Shown here: in pieces, positions 32,355 to 40,864 of the stretch | Position numbering within the stretch: position 1 is the first letter of the stretch | How the letters are laid out: each line of letters begins with the position of its first letter | Origin: Erythrobacter sp. EC-HK427 | GTDB taxonomy: Bacteria > Pseudomonadota > Alphaproteobacteria > Sphingomonadales > Sphingomonadaceae | Length of the DNA: 64,000 nt | Assembly: GCF_902498745.1 (NCBI RefSeq) | Contig: NZ_LR701479.1 | Span: forward strand, 66,292-130,291 | Direction of reading: 5' to 3' | Made by a program: the position numbers and the translations under genes | Notes under the pieces: model-generated | Seen by the model: the letters and a program-made list of their open reading frames with translations, nothing else | Told to the model about the DNA's origin: nothing | The model's database searches: none

Positions 32355-35300
32355 GTGAACCAGGCCACGCTCCCCACCATGACCCTGCCCGAAGGCAAGG
32401 CCCGCGATTACCGGCTGCCGCTGGTGATCCTGCTGGCCGCAATGCTGGCGATCTATTTCTGGACAAGCAGCCGCTATCCGGGGCTGAGCGAGAAGGCGAT
32501 GATGGGGGGCGATACGCCCTTGTCGGGCCTGTCCTTTGATATTGCCATCGAAGTGGTGCCGGGGGCGAGCTTCCTTTCGGTGCTCTGGGCGAACACGATC
32601 AACTGGATCGTCACCAATATCAAAGGCATGACCTTCGGCGTGCTGTTCGGTTCGATGGCGCTGACGCTGCTGTCGCTGATCCAGCGCCGCTCGTTCAAAA
32701 ACGGCTTCGCCAATTCGGCGCTGGGCGCGGTGATCGGTGCGCCGCTGGGCGTCTGCGTCAATTGCGCGGTGCCGATTGCCATGGGCCTGCACGCCGGACG
32801 GTTGCGGCTGGAGACAACGCTCTCCGCCATGCTGGCTAGCCCGACATTGAATGTGATCGTCGTCACCATGAGCTTCGCCCTGCTGCCGGTGCAGGTTGCG
32901 GCGGTAAAGCTGCTCGCCGCGCTCACCATGGTGCTGGTGGGCGTGCCGCTGCTCTGCCGCTTCATCCTTAAGGAGGAGACCGAAGCGACCCGCAATGCCA
33001 GCGCCGCAAGCGCAGTCGGGCAGAAGCTGACCGGTCTCTCGGGCTGGCTGATGCGCCACCTCGCCCCGCGCGAATACGAGGCGGGCGAATATGGCGTGGT
33101 CGACACGCTGATCTGGTTCGTGCGGCATTATGCGCGCAATTTCTTCTTCATCTTCATCGTCACCGTGCCGATGATGTTCCTCGCCGCGCTGCTCGGCGCG
33201 CTATTTGTCGAGGTGTTCAGCCCCAACGCCTTTGTCGGCGTCTTGCCCCAGTCGAGCCTGTTGGCGATTTTCGGCGGGATGCTGATCGTCGCGCTGTTCC
33301 TGAGCTTCGCGCCCGCGCCCATCGCGCTCGACGTGATCCTCACCGCCGTGCTGCTGAGCATCGGCATGAGCGATTCTTACGGCGCGGCGGCAGTGGTCGC
33401 GCTGGGATCGTTCAGTGTTTATGCCTTCATCGTCATCTGGAAGGCGATTTCGCTGCGCACGGCCGTCTCGCTGTGGCTGATGGTTGTGTGCGCGGCTGTC
33501 TGCGCGGGGATTTTGGCGCAATTCCTCGGCGGCCCCGCGCGCGAATACCGGTTGGAAAGTTATCGCCAGCTGATGGCCGCGAGCGAGCCGATCGCCTGGC
33601 CCGCAGCACCGGACACCGAAACCGCCGTGTCGCTCGCCGATTTGCGCGAGCGGTTCGATGCGCAGGCCGTGCCGGTGGAAACGCTGGATTTCGCGCAGGA
33701 AGGCGAGCGGATCGCCGGTCTTGCGCTACTCCCCGTCACGCCGGTAGCGGCGGCAGAGGACGGCACCGCCTTCACCCGCATTGTCGGCCGCGATCTGGGG
33801 ATCGGCATTACCGAGCCGCTGCATTCCATGGCGCGTTCCTTCTTCCACCAGTTCGAAGGCGGCGTGGCGGCGGGCGACATCCACGGCGATGGCTGGACGG
33901 ATGTGGTGCTGCGCAAAAGTTTCCTCGATAGCGGCCTCGCCATCTACGCCAATGTCGACGGCGAATTTGTGCGCCAGCAGGCCGATCTCGGCCCGGTGGA
34001 CGATGCGCTGGCGCACGTGGTCGCGTTGGTCGATCTGAACGGCGACGCCGCGCCCGACCTGTTCGTTTCCACCCAGAGCGCGGGCAATTACGTCTTCTGG
34101 AACACGGATGGAGGGTTCGATGCCGCCGCCATGGTCAAATTGCCGGGCGATGACCGTTCGATCACGCAATCCGCGGCCTTCGCCGATTTCAACCGCGACG
34201 GGGTGCTAGACATCGCATTGGGCAATGCGGGGCTGGGCATCTCCTCGCCCGGTTTTGCGGGGCATTATGTGGAGAGCCAGCAGAACATCCTGCTGTTCGG
34301 GCGCGGCGAAGGGGCGTTCGAGGCACAGCCCTTCGGCGAATATCCCGGCCAGACGCTGTCGCTGCTCGCCAGCGATTTTGACCGCAACGGCACCATTGAT
34401 CTCGTCGCTGGAGACGACGTCGCCAATACCGATGAATTCCTGATGTTCGCCGCCGACGGCAGCAGCACCATACCGACGGGCGCGGGCGTGCCCTTCCCGT
34501 TCCGGATGTTCACCTCGATGAGCTACGACGAAGGCGACATCAATAACGACCTCATCCCTGACTATTACGGCGGGCAGATAGCCAGCGCCGACCGCGCGGG
34601 CACGACGCAGGAACGCATCACCAATCTCACCACCATTTGCGCGCAGGTGGGGGACGATATGCGCTGGGACGCGGCGGAGCGCGAAGCCTGCCTCGCCCGG
34701 CTCAACGCCATCACGCAGCTCAAGGGCGGCTATCAGGCCGGCCTGCAATCGGGCTGCGAACGGATGCGTGATCCGGGCCTGCGCAGCCAATGCGCGGCCC
34801 GCGCGCTGACGCAATATTACTTCCAGAACCGCACCGACGCGCCCGACACCGCGATGCACGCGCGCTGCCTGCGCGAAATGGCGGGCAATCCGCGGTTCGA
34901 GGCGATGTGTGCCTCGCTGCTCCTCGAAATGGAGGAAAAGCCCGGTTGGGACGCGCTGGAGGAACTGCTCGGCCCGACCTACACCAATCGCAACCTGCTG
35001 TTTGTCGGCCGCGCCGCTGGCGGCTTTGACGAAACCGCCGCACCGCAGGGCGTGCATATGCCCGGCTGGACGTGGGACGCGCGCTTTACCGATCTCGATC
35101 AGGACGGCTGGCAGGACCTGCTCGTCATGAGCGGTTACTGGGCGCGCACGCCGGAGGATGACCGCAACAGCTTCTACCGCAATGTCGAAGGCCGGTTCGA
35201 GGATGCAGGCGCCGCCTTCGGGCTCGACGATCCGATCCCGTCATTGAGCGCGGCACGGCTCGATTTCGACCGCGACGGCGATGTCGATCTGATCCGCTCG

Positions 35301-35639
35301 CTCTCCGGCCCCAATGTCATCGCCCACCGCAATGATCGCCCGGCGGGGCGCGGGCTGTGGGTGTATTTGCGCCAGAGCGGCGGCAATTCGGCAGCGATTG
35401 GCGCGCGGGTGACGATCTGCACCGGCGGGGTGGCGCGGGTGAGCGTCGGTTCATGCCAGGTGCGCCCGATCAAGGCGAGCGGCGGCTACCAGTCCTTCGA
35501 TCCGGTCGCCGCGCATTTCGGCCTTGGCAGCGCGGGCGAAGTGTCGCTGATCGTGGTGACATGGCCCGATGGCAGCGAAAGCCTGATCCGTCCGCGCTCC
35601 TTGCGCGGGGGTGAGGTTGTGGTGACACGAGGGCGTTAA
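32355..35639 (+). CDS. Permease fused to FG-GAP/VCBS and ASPIC repeats
   Basis: 1094 residues. The first 400 residues hold about ten membrane helices of the ArsP/DUF318 permease type with C134-x2-C137 (LGVCVNCAVPIAMGL). The rest is probably periplasmic: FG-GAP-type calcium-loop motifs (DIHGDGWTD, DLNGDAAPD, DFNRDGVLD, DFDRNGTID, DLDQDGWQD, DFDRDGDVD), a helical cysteine-bearing insert at about 770-860 (TICAQV, ACLARL, GCERM, QCAARA, RCLREM), then an ASPIC/UnbV ending. GTG start. The last gene of the RiPP operon, it may export, bind or confer immunity to the product. I know of no characterised protein with this fusion. Confidence 0.85.
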   Translation: MNQATLPTMTLPEGKARDYRLPLVILLAAMLAIYFWTSSRYPGLSEKAMMGGDTPLSGLSFDIAIEVVPGASFLSVLWANTINWIVTNIKGMTFGVLFGSMALTLLSLIQRRSFKNGFANSALGAVIGAPLGVCVNCAVPIAMGLHAGRLRLETTLSAMLASPTLNVIVVTMSFALLPVQVAAVKLLAALTMVLVGVPLLCRFILKEETEATRNASAASAVGQKLTGLSGWLMRHLAPREYEAGEYGVVDTLIWFVRHYARNFFFIFIVTVPMMFLAALLGALFVEVFSPNAFVGVLPQSSLLAIFGGMLIVALFLSFAPAPIALDVILTAVLLSIGMSDSYGAAAVVALGSFSVYAFIVIWKAISLRTAVSLWLMVVCAAVCAGILAQFLGGPAREYRLESYRQLMAASEPIAWPAAPDTETAVSLADLRERFDAQAVPVETLDFAQEGERIAGLALLPVTPVAAAEDGTAFTRIVGRDLGIGITEPLHSMARSFFHQFEGGVAAGDIHGDGWTDVVLRKSFLDSGLAIYANVDGEFVRQQADLGPVDDALAHVVALVDLNGDAAPDLFVSTQSAGNYVFWNTDGGFDAAAMVKLPGDDRSITQSAAFADFNRDGVLDIALGNAGLGISSPGFAGHYVESQQNILLFGRGEGAFEAQPFGEYPGQTLSLLASDFDRNGTIDLVAGDDVANTDEFLMFAADGSSTIPTGAGVPFPFRMFTSMSYDEGDINNDLIPDYYGGQIASADRAGTTQERITNLTTICAQVGDDMRWDAAEREACLARLNAITQLKGGYQAGLQSGCERMRDPGLRSQCAARALTQYYFQNRTDAPDTAMHARCLREMAGNPRFEAMCASLLLEMEEKPGWDALEELLGPTYTNRNLLFVGRAAGGFDETAAPQGVHMPGWTWDARFTDLDQDGWQDLLVMSGYWARTPEDDRNSFYRNVEGRFEDAGAAFGLDDPIPSLSAARLDFDRDGDVDLIRSLSGPNVIAHRNDRPAGRGLWVYLRQSGGNSAAIGARVTICTGGVARVSVGSCQVRPIKASGGYQSFDPVAAHFGLGSAGEVSLIVVTWPDGSESLIRPRSLRGGEVVVTRGR

Positions 35640-35651
35640 ATCACGCCCGCT

Positions 35652-36353
35652 CTACTCCCCCTCCTCCGGCAGCGCGCCGATCACTGTATCGACCGTCGCT
35701 GCGACCATCGCGTCGACACCCTCGGCGGTCGGGTGGATGCGGTCGGGCAACAGCAGGTCGGGATTGGCCGCGAGGGGTTCCATAAAGAACGGCACCAAAG
35801 TCGCGCCATATTGCTCGGCGAGTGCGGGATAGAGCCCGTCAAACGCGGCCTGGTATTCCGGCCCCAGATTGGGCGGCGCGCGCATTCCCATCAGCACGAC
35901 GGGAATGTCCCGCTCGGCAAAGGTCTGCAACATGGCCTCCAGATTGGCGCGGGTCTGTTCGGGGGATAGCTGGCGCAGCAGATCATTCCCGCCCAGCTCC
36001 AGAATGGCGAGATCGGGCACTTCGCCCAGATTATCAAGCACATAGGCCAGCCGCTGCGCCCCCGCCTGCGTCGTATCGCCCGAAACGCCTGCATCAATGA
36101 CCCGCGCATTGATGCCGCGCGCGCGCATCACCGCTTCCAGCTTTTCGGGATAGCCTTGGTTCTCCTCCAGCTCATACCCCGCCATCAGACTGTCGCCAAA
36201 GCCGAGGATCACCCGCTCCGGCCCCATCACCGGCAGCACGTCTTCGATGGGCGCATCGACTTCGGCCCGAACGTCATTTGGCGCTTGGCTGACAGGCGCT
36301 TCGGCACCGCAAGCGGCCAGCGCCAACGCGGGAATGATCGACGAAAAGCGCAT
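35652..36353 (-). CDS. tesA: Arylesterase / GDSL lysophospholipase-like lipoprotein
   Basis: About 233 residues from MRFSSIIPALALAACGAEAP (lipobox LAAC); an ATG at 36395 is in frame but less likely. SGNH hydrolase blocks: ILGFGDSLMAGYEL (catalytic Ser), GVSGDTTQAGAQRL, LELGGNDLLRQL, and DRIHPTAEGVDAM with Asp and His. A periplasmic esterase or thioesterase. It is divergent from an ABC transporter pair, the same neighbourhood as tesA-ybbA-ybbP in E. coli. Confidence 0.9.
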   Translation of the reverse strand: MRFSSIIPALALAACGAEAPVSQAPNDVRAEVDAPIEDVLPVMGPERVILGFGDSLMAGYELEENQGYPEKLEAVMRARGINARVIDAGVSGDTTQAGAQRLAYVLDNLGEVPDLAILELGGNDLLRQLSPEQTRANLEAMLQTFAERDIPVVLMGMRAPPNLGPEYQAAFDGLYPALAEQYGATLVPFFMEPLAANPDLLLPDRIHPTAEGVDAMVAATVDTVIGALPEEGE

Positions 36354-36416
36354 GACGCTCTTCCACGGGATTAGGGATGGGTTGTTCATAGCCACTAGCT
36401 ATGCCATCGGGCGCTG

Positions 36417-37115
36417 GTGACAAGCCCCCTCAGCACCTCCCCCGTCATTTCCGCACGCGACCTGCGCCTTACCCTGGGCGAAGGCGAAGCGGCTGTTGAA
36501 ATCCTGCGCGGTATCGATCTCGATGTCGCCCCCGGCGAAACGCTGGCTTTGCTCGGCCCTTCGGGCAGCGGCAAAAGCTCGCTGATGTCGGTGCTGTCCG
36601 GATTGGAGCAAGCCACATCGGGCCAGCTTACGGTCGCGGGCAAGGACTTCACCACTTTGAGCGAGGACGAACTCGCCCTCGCCCGCCGTGGCCGGATCGG
36701 GATTGTGCTGCAAGCCTTCCACCTGCTGCCGACGATGAACGCGCTGGAAAATGTCGCCACACCGATGGAACTCGCGGGCGATGATGCGGCGTGGGAGAAG
36801 GCGGAGGCGGAACTGACTGCGGTGGGCCTCGGCCATCGCCTCACACATTACCCGGCGCAGCTTTCGGGCGGCGAGCAGCAGCGCGTCGCCATCGCCCGCG
36901 CCATCGCCGCGCGCCCGCCGCTGATCTTCGCCGACGAGCCGACCGGCAATCTCGACACCGCCACCGGCACCAGCGTGGAAGACGTGCTGTTCGAACGCCG
37001 CGCGGAAACCGGTGCGACTTTGGTGGTGATTACCCACGATCCGAAGCTCGCCGAACGGTGCAGCCGCGTGGTGACTTTGGCCGACGGACTGATTGCGAGC
37101 GATACAAGTGCGTGA
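36417..37115 (+). CDS. ABC transporter ATP-binding protein (YbbA/LolD-like)
   Basis: 232 residues. Walker A LLGPSGSGKSSLMSVLSGLE (about 48-67), Q-loop VLQAFHLLPTMNALENV, signature LSGGEQQRVAIARA (about 149-162), Walker B LIFADEPTGNLD. It pairs with the permease at 37260. MacB/LolD-type transporters act on lipoproteins or envelope components; the substrate of the YbbAP type is unknown. GTG start at 36417, 63 bases from the divergent esterase. Confidence 0.93.
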   Translation: MTSPLSTSPVISARDLRLTLGEGEAAVEILRGIDLDVAPGETLALLGPSGSGKSSLMSVLSGLEQATSGQLTVAGKDFTTLSEDELALARRGRIGIVLQAFHLLPTMNALENVATPMELAGDDAAWEKAEAELTAVGLGHRLTHYPAQLSGGEQQRVAIARAIAARPPLIFADEPTGNLDTATGTSVEDVLFERRAETGATLVVITHDPKLAERCSRVVTLADGLIASDTSA

Positions 37116-37128
37116 TGCGTGCCCTTTC

Positions 37129-37254
37129 CCCCTCCCGCTGACGGGAGGGGCAGCGAGACTTGGCAGCTTGCTGCCTAGTCGCAGCGGGGTGGGCATCCGC
37201 GCGCGCGCATTTGCAAACAAGCCCTCCCCCGGCCCCTCCCGCAAGCGGGAGGGG
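37129..37254. repeat. Two CCCCTCCCG hairpins between the ABC genes
   Basis: Hairpin 1: CCCCTCCCG (37129-37137) with CGGGAGGGG (37142-37150). Hairpin 2: CCCCTCCCGC (37233-37242) with GCGGGAGGGG (37245-37254). They are about 100 bp apart in a 144-base gap. The right arm of hairpin 2 adjoins the GGGAGAGG ribosome binding site of the permease gene and could limit its translation. Confidence 0.8.
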
Positions 37255-37259
37255 AGAGG

Positions 37260-39770
37260 ATGACCTGGGCCCGCGCCTGGACGATTGCGCGCCGCGACCT
37301 CTCCAGCGGGTTTCGCGGGCTTCGGCTGCTGCTCGTGTGCCTGTTCCTCGGCGTCGGCGCGCTGGCGGCGATTGGTTCGCTGACCTCGGCGATCCAGAGC
37401 GAGCTCGACGGGCAAGGCCAGGCACTGCTGGGCGGCGATTTCGAAGTCGAATTGTGGCAGCGCCCACTCACCGAAGACGAAAGCGCGCTGCTGGCCCAAT
37501 ATGGCGAGCTGTCACCGGGTTACCGGATGCAGGCCATGGCCAGCACCGAGGATGCGGCCGTGCCCATAGAGCTGAAGGCGGTCGCCGGGAATTACCCGAT
37601 GTACGGCACGCTGCTGCTCGAAGGCGAGGGCGCGGCGCAGGCTCCGCAAGGCAACGATGCCTACCTGTCCCCCGGCGCGGCCGAGCGGCTCGATGTGGCA
37701 TTGGGCGACACGATCACCATCGGCACCGAGCAAGTGACGGTGAGCGGCATTATCGCCGAAGAGCCCGACCGCCTCAGCGAAGGGTTTGCACTCGGCCAAG
37801 CGATTCTTGTCGCACGTGACTTGCCCGAGCGGGCGGGCCTCACCGCACCCGGCGCGCTGTACCAAACCAAAACCCGCGTCCGCTTTGACGGCGCGCATGA
37901 TCCCGATGCGATCGAGGAAGAACTGCGCACGACCTTCCCCGATGTCTCTTTCGATGTCAGCACTGCCGGGCGCGCTTCGCCGGGGGCCGACCGGTTCGTC
38001 AGCCGCATGGGTGAATTTCTGACGCTGGTGGGGCTGGCCGCGCTGGTGATCGCGGGGATCGGCATTGGCGGCGGGGTCAATTCCTATCTCGAAGCGCGGC
38101 GCAATTCGATTGCGACGCTGAAAATCCTCGGTGCGACCTCGCGCGACATTTCCCGCATCTACGCGCTCGAAGTCGGTGCGGCGGCACTGGCGGGTTCGAT
38201 GGCCGGATTGCTCGTCGGCGTGCTGGTGACGCCTTTGCTGGCGACCGCGCTCGGCTCGCTGCTGCCTGTCTCGACCACTTTCGTTGTCGATCCGTGGGCG
38301 CTCCTCCGCGCACTGCTGTTCGGACTATTGGTGGCGCTCGTTTTTGCCGCACCGCCGCTGGCGCGCGCCAAGTCCTTCCCCGCCATGGCGCTGATGCGCG
38401 CGCGAGTGTCCCCGCTCGCCCGCCAATGGAGGGACGCCGCGATCCCGGTGGGCATCGGCCTCACCGGCATCATCGTGCTGGCCGTGGCCTTCTCCCCCAC
38501 CCCTTTGCTCTCCGCAGGTTTTCTGGCGGGAGCGGCGGCGATCCTCGGCTTTCTTGCGCTGCTCGGCTGGGGCATTCGCAAGGCGGCTGCCAAGGCCCCG
38601 CGTCCGTCCAACCCCATCGCCCGCGCCGCCATCGCCAATATGCACCGCCCCGGCGCGGCGACCGGCTCGCTGGTAACGGCTTTGGGCTTCGGGCTTGCCG
38701 CCTTCGTGCTGCTCGCCGCTTTGCAGACCAGCCTTGGCAACAATATCCAGCGCAGCGTGCCCGACCTCGCGCCCGATTATTTCGTGCTCGATATTCCCAA
38801 GACGGAGCTGGGGAATTTCAACGCAGTGGTCGAAGAAACAGTGCCCGGCGCGCAGATCGACGCGGTGCCGACGATGCGCGGGACGATCATTTCCTTCGGG
38901 CCGGAGGATGACCAGCAGATCGTCGCCGATATCGAGGAACTGCCCGATGGTGCATGGGGCCTGCGCGGTGAGCGCGGGTTGACCTATGCTGCCGCCCTGC
39001 CCGACGGCAATGTAATTACCGAGGGCGAATGGTGGCCCCCGCTCTATCGCGGCGAAAATCTCGTGTCGGTCGATGTCGATCTAGCCGAGGCGGCGGGGCT
39101 GGAGATTGGCGACATGATCACCGTCTCGATCCTCGGCGTGGAGCGCACCGCGCGGATTGCCAGCTTCCGCCGGATTGACTGGGAAAGCCTCGGCTTCAAC
39201 AATGTCTGGGTGTTTTCGCCCAACACGCTGGAGGACACGCCGCACAATCTGGCCGCGACGATTTCCCTGCCGGAGAATGCCGAAACCGGCGGACTGCTGC
39301 GCAATCTGGTGCGCGCTTTCCCAAGCTCAAGCGTGATCGAAGTTGGCCCGCTGCTGACCGAGGCGCGCGCGGTGCTCGATCAGGTATCGCTGGCAATCCT
39401 TGCGGCGGCTTCGGTGGCGGTGCTGGCGGGCATTGCTGTGCTGCTGGGCGCGATTGCGGCAGCGCGGGCGGCGCGGATTTACGACACGGTGATCCTGCGC
39501 GTGCTGGGCGCGAGCCGTCGCCAGCTCCTCGCGCTGCAATTCGCCGAGTTTGGCTTGCTGGCCGCAATACTGGCGGGCGTGGCCTTGGCGCTGGGATCGG
39601 GCGTCGCTTGGCTTATCATCACGCAATTGTTCGAATTCGACTGGCTGCCCGATTGGGGCCAGATTTTTGCCGTGCTCGGCGGCGGACTGGTGCTGGTGCT
39701 GGGCTTTGCGCTGGGCGCATCGCTGCCGCTGCTTCGGGCGCGTCCGGCGCAGACGCTGCGGTCTCTGTAG
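37260..39770 (+). CDS. ABC transporter permease (YbbP/FtsX-like)
   Basis: 836 residues with the MacB/FtsX double layout: an N-terminal membrane helix (about 20-40), a periplasmic domain, a cluster of three to four helices (about 255-365) containing GGGVNSYLEARRNSIATLKI, a linker, a second periplasmic domain (about 500-690), and a final trio of helices. Such proteins couple ATP hydrolysis to periplasmic movements rather than to transport through the bilayer. It ends at a strong terminator. Confidence 0.92.
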   Translation: MTWARAWTIARRDLSSGFRGLRLLLVCLFLGVGALAAIGSLTSAIQSELDGQGQALLGGDFEVELWQRPLTEDESALLAQYGELSPGYRMQAMASTEDAAVPIELKAVAGNYPMYGTLLLEGEGAAQAPQGNDAYLSPGAAERLDVALGDTITIGTEQVTVSGIIAEEPDRLSEGFALGQAILVARDLPERAGLTAPGALYQTKTRVRFDGAHDPDAIEEELRTTFPDVSFDVSTAGRASPGADRFVSRMGEFLTLVGLAALVIAGIGIGGGVNSYLEARRNSIATLKILGATSRDISRIYALEVGAAALAGSMAGLLVGVLVTPLLATALGSLLPVSTTFVVDPWALLRALLFGLLVALVFAAPPLARAKSFPAMALMRARVSPLARQWRDAAIPVGIGLTGIIVLAVAFSPTPLLSAGFLAGAAAILGFLALLGWGIRKAAAKAPRPSNPIARAAIANMHRPGAATGSLVTALGFGLAAFVLLAALQTSLGNNIQRSVPDLAPDYFVLDIPKTELGNFNAVVEETVPGAQIDAVPTMRGTIISFGPEDDQQIVADIEELPDGAWGLRGERGLTYAAALPDGNVITEGEWWPPLYRGENLVSVDVDLAEAAGLEIGDMITVSILGVERTARIASFRRIDWESLGFNNVWVFSPNTLEDTPHNLAATISLPENAETGGLLRNLVRAFPSSSVIEVGPLLTEARAVLDQVSLAILAAASVAVLAGIAVLLGAIAAARAARIYDTVILRVLGASRRQLLALQFAEFGLLAAILAGVALALGSGVAWLIITQLFEFDWLPDWGQIFAVLGGGLVLVLGFALGASLPLLRARPAQTLRSL

Positions 39771-39783
39771 AGCGGATACGAAT

Positions 39784-39820
39784 AGCCCGCCGGTGAGCAT
39801 CCTCACCGGCGGGCTTTCGC
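39784..39820. terminator. Bidirectional terminator after the ABC permease
   Basis: A perfect 14-bp stem (39784-39797 with 39802-39815, loop CATC) followed by TTCGCTTTT on the plus strand. It separates the permease from the convergent gene ending at 39836. Confidence 0.93.
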
Positions 39821-39835
39821 TTTTCCAACGGATGT

Positions 39836-40702
39836 TTACTCGAACGTGGCGCTAACGCTTGCTGTGGGCGAGAGGCCCGCGTGCAGAGCGGATACGAAGC
39901 TCGACATGATCATGGCGCTCACCGCCGAGATCAGACCGAAAACCAGGACAGCAAAGATCACGCCGCCAGACAGCGCGGCGATGCTGTCAGTACCACCCGC
40001 ACCGGCCATTGTCGCTGCCAGACCGCCGCCAAGAACCGCGCCAACAATCATTGCCAGCACAATCAAAAGCACGGCAAAAACCAGCACCGCGAGGAAAATC
40101 CGCAAGGCATTGCCGCTGGTTAGCGCCCACGAGCGGGTGATCGCGTTGATCGGATTGCGTTCGCCTTCCACCGCGATGATCGGCATCGTCAGGATCAGGC
40201 GGCAGACGAGCCACAGGACCACCAGCATGGCCGCGATTGCGCCCAGCGTTGAGCCGAAGTCACCGGCCACCGACATGATGGCGACGAGGATCCCCAGCGC
40301 GACAGCGATGATGATATAGCCGACAATGAACAGCAGCACGAGGCCGAGCACGGTCAAAATGCTTCTGATGCCGGCCTTGAAGGACGAAGCGATATCGGGT
40401 GACAGCAAAGGCGAAGCGTGATGCGCCAGCGATATTTGTGACGCGAAGGCGAGCACAATAAGCGCGAAATAGCTCACAATCAGAAGGAGGATGGCACCGA
40501 CGCCCAGAGCCAGAGGGTCTGGCTGCGCACCCATCCCGTCTAGCCCGGCCATAAAGACTGTCGAGCCGATGGCGCCAAACAGCACGAACATCAGCACGAT
40601 CTGGATGACGAAATAGATCGCCCAAACGCCCAGCAATCCGGCAAAACGTTGTTTTACCATGCCAAAAGCGTTCGATATGACTTGCCCGATATTGAGTTCC
40701 AT
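39836..40702 (-). CDS. Polytopic membrane protein (GPDPase membrane domain-like)
   Basis: 288 residues with about six membrane helices, Gly/Ala/Ile rich, and a central conserved segment MPIIAVEGERNPINAITRSWALTSGN (about 175-199), which resembles the glycerophosphoryl diester phosphodiesterase membrane-domain family (no catalytic domain attached). Function is unknown; such proteins often occur alone. No operon partner is visible. Confidence 0.78.
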   Translation of the reverse strand: MELNIGQVISNAFGMVKQRFAGLLGVWAIYFVIQIVLMFVLFGAIGSTVFMAGLDGMGAQPDPLALGVGAILLLIVSYFALIVLAFASQISLAHHASPLLSPDIASSFKAGIRSILTVLGLVLLFIVGYIIIAVALGILVAIMSVAGDFGSTLGAIAAMLVVLWLVCRLILTMPIIAVEGERNPINAITRSWALTSGNALRIFLAVLVFAVLLIVLAMIVGAVLGGGLAATMAGAGGTDSIAALSGGVIFAVLVFGLISAVSAMIMSSFVSALHAGLSPTASVSATFE

Positions 40703-40813
40703 GATTGAGCCCCTTCCCCTGAGAACACTGCTGCGCAGAGCATCACAGTTTTACACCCGACGCAAGGGCGATTTCAGGCTTGGGCGCTCAAGGCGCGCGC
40801 CAGGGGAGACACG

Positions 40814-40838
40814 AAAAAGGGGGCCTGAAAGCCCCCTT
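40814..40838 (-). terminator. Rho-independent terminator of the TonB-dependent receptor gene
   Basis: On the minus strand AAGGGGGC/GCCCCCTT (8-bp stem, 6-base loop) is followed by TTTTTCG, 27 bases beyond the receptor stop at 40865. Confidence 0.88.
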
Positions 40839-40864
40839 CCCCAATTCCGTTGCGGAAGCCGCGC

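Noticed and set aside
36417-39770. ABC transporter pair as exporter of the RiPP product
   Set aside because: Together with the divergent tesA-type esterase it matches the conserved tesA-ybbA-ybbP neighbourhood and is on the far side of a convergent gene boundary, so it is more likely a general envelope system.
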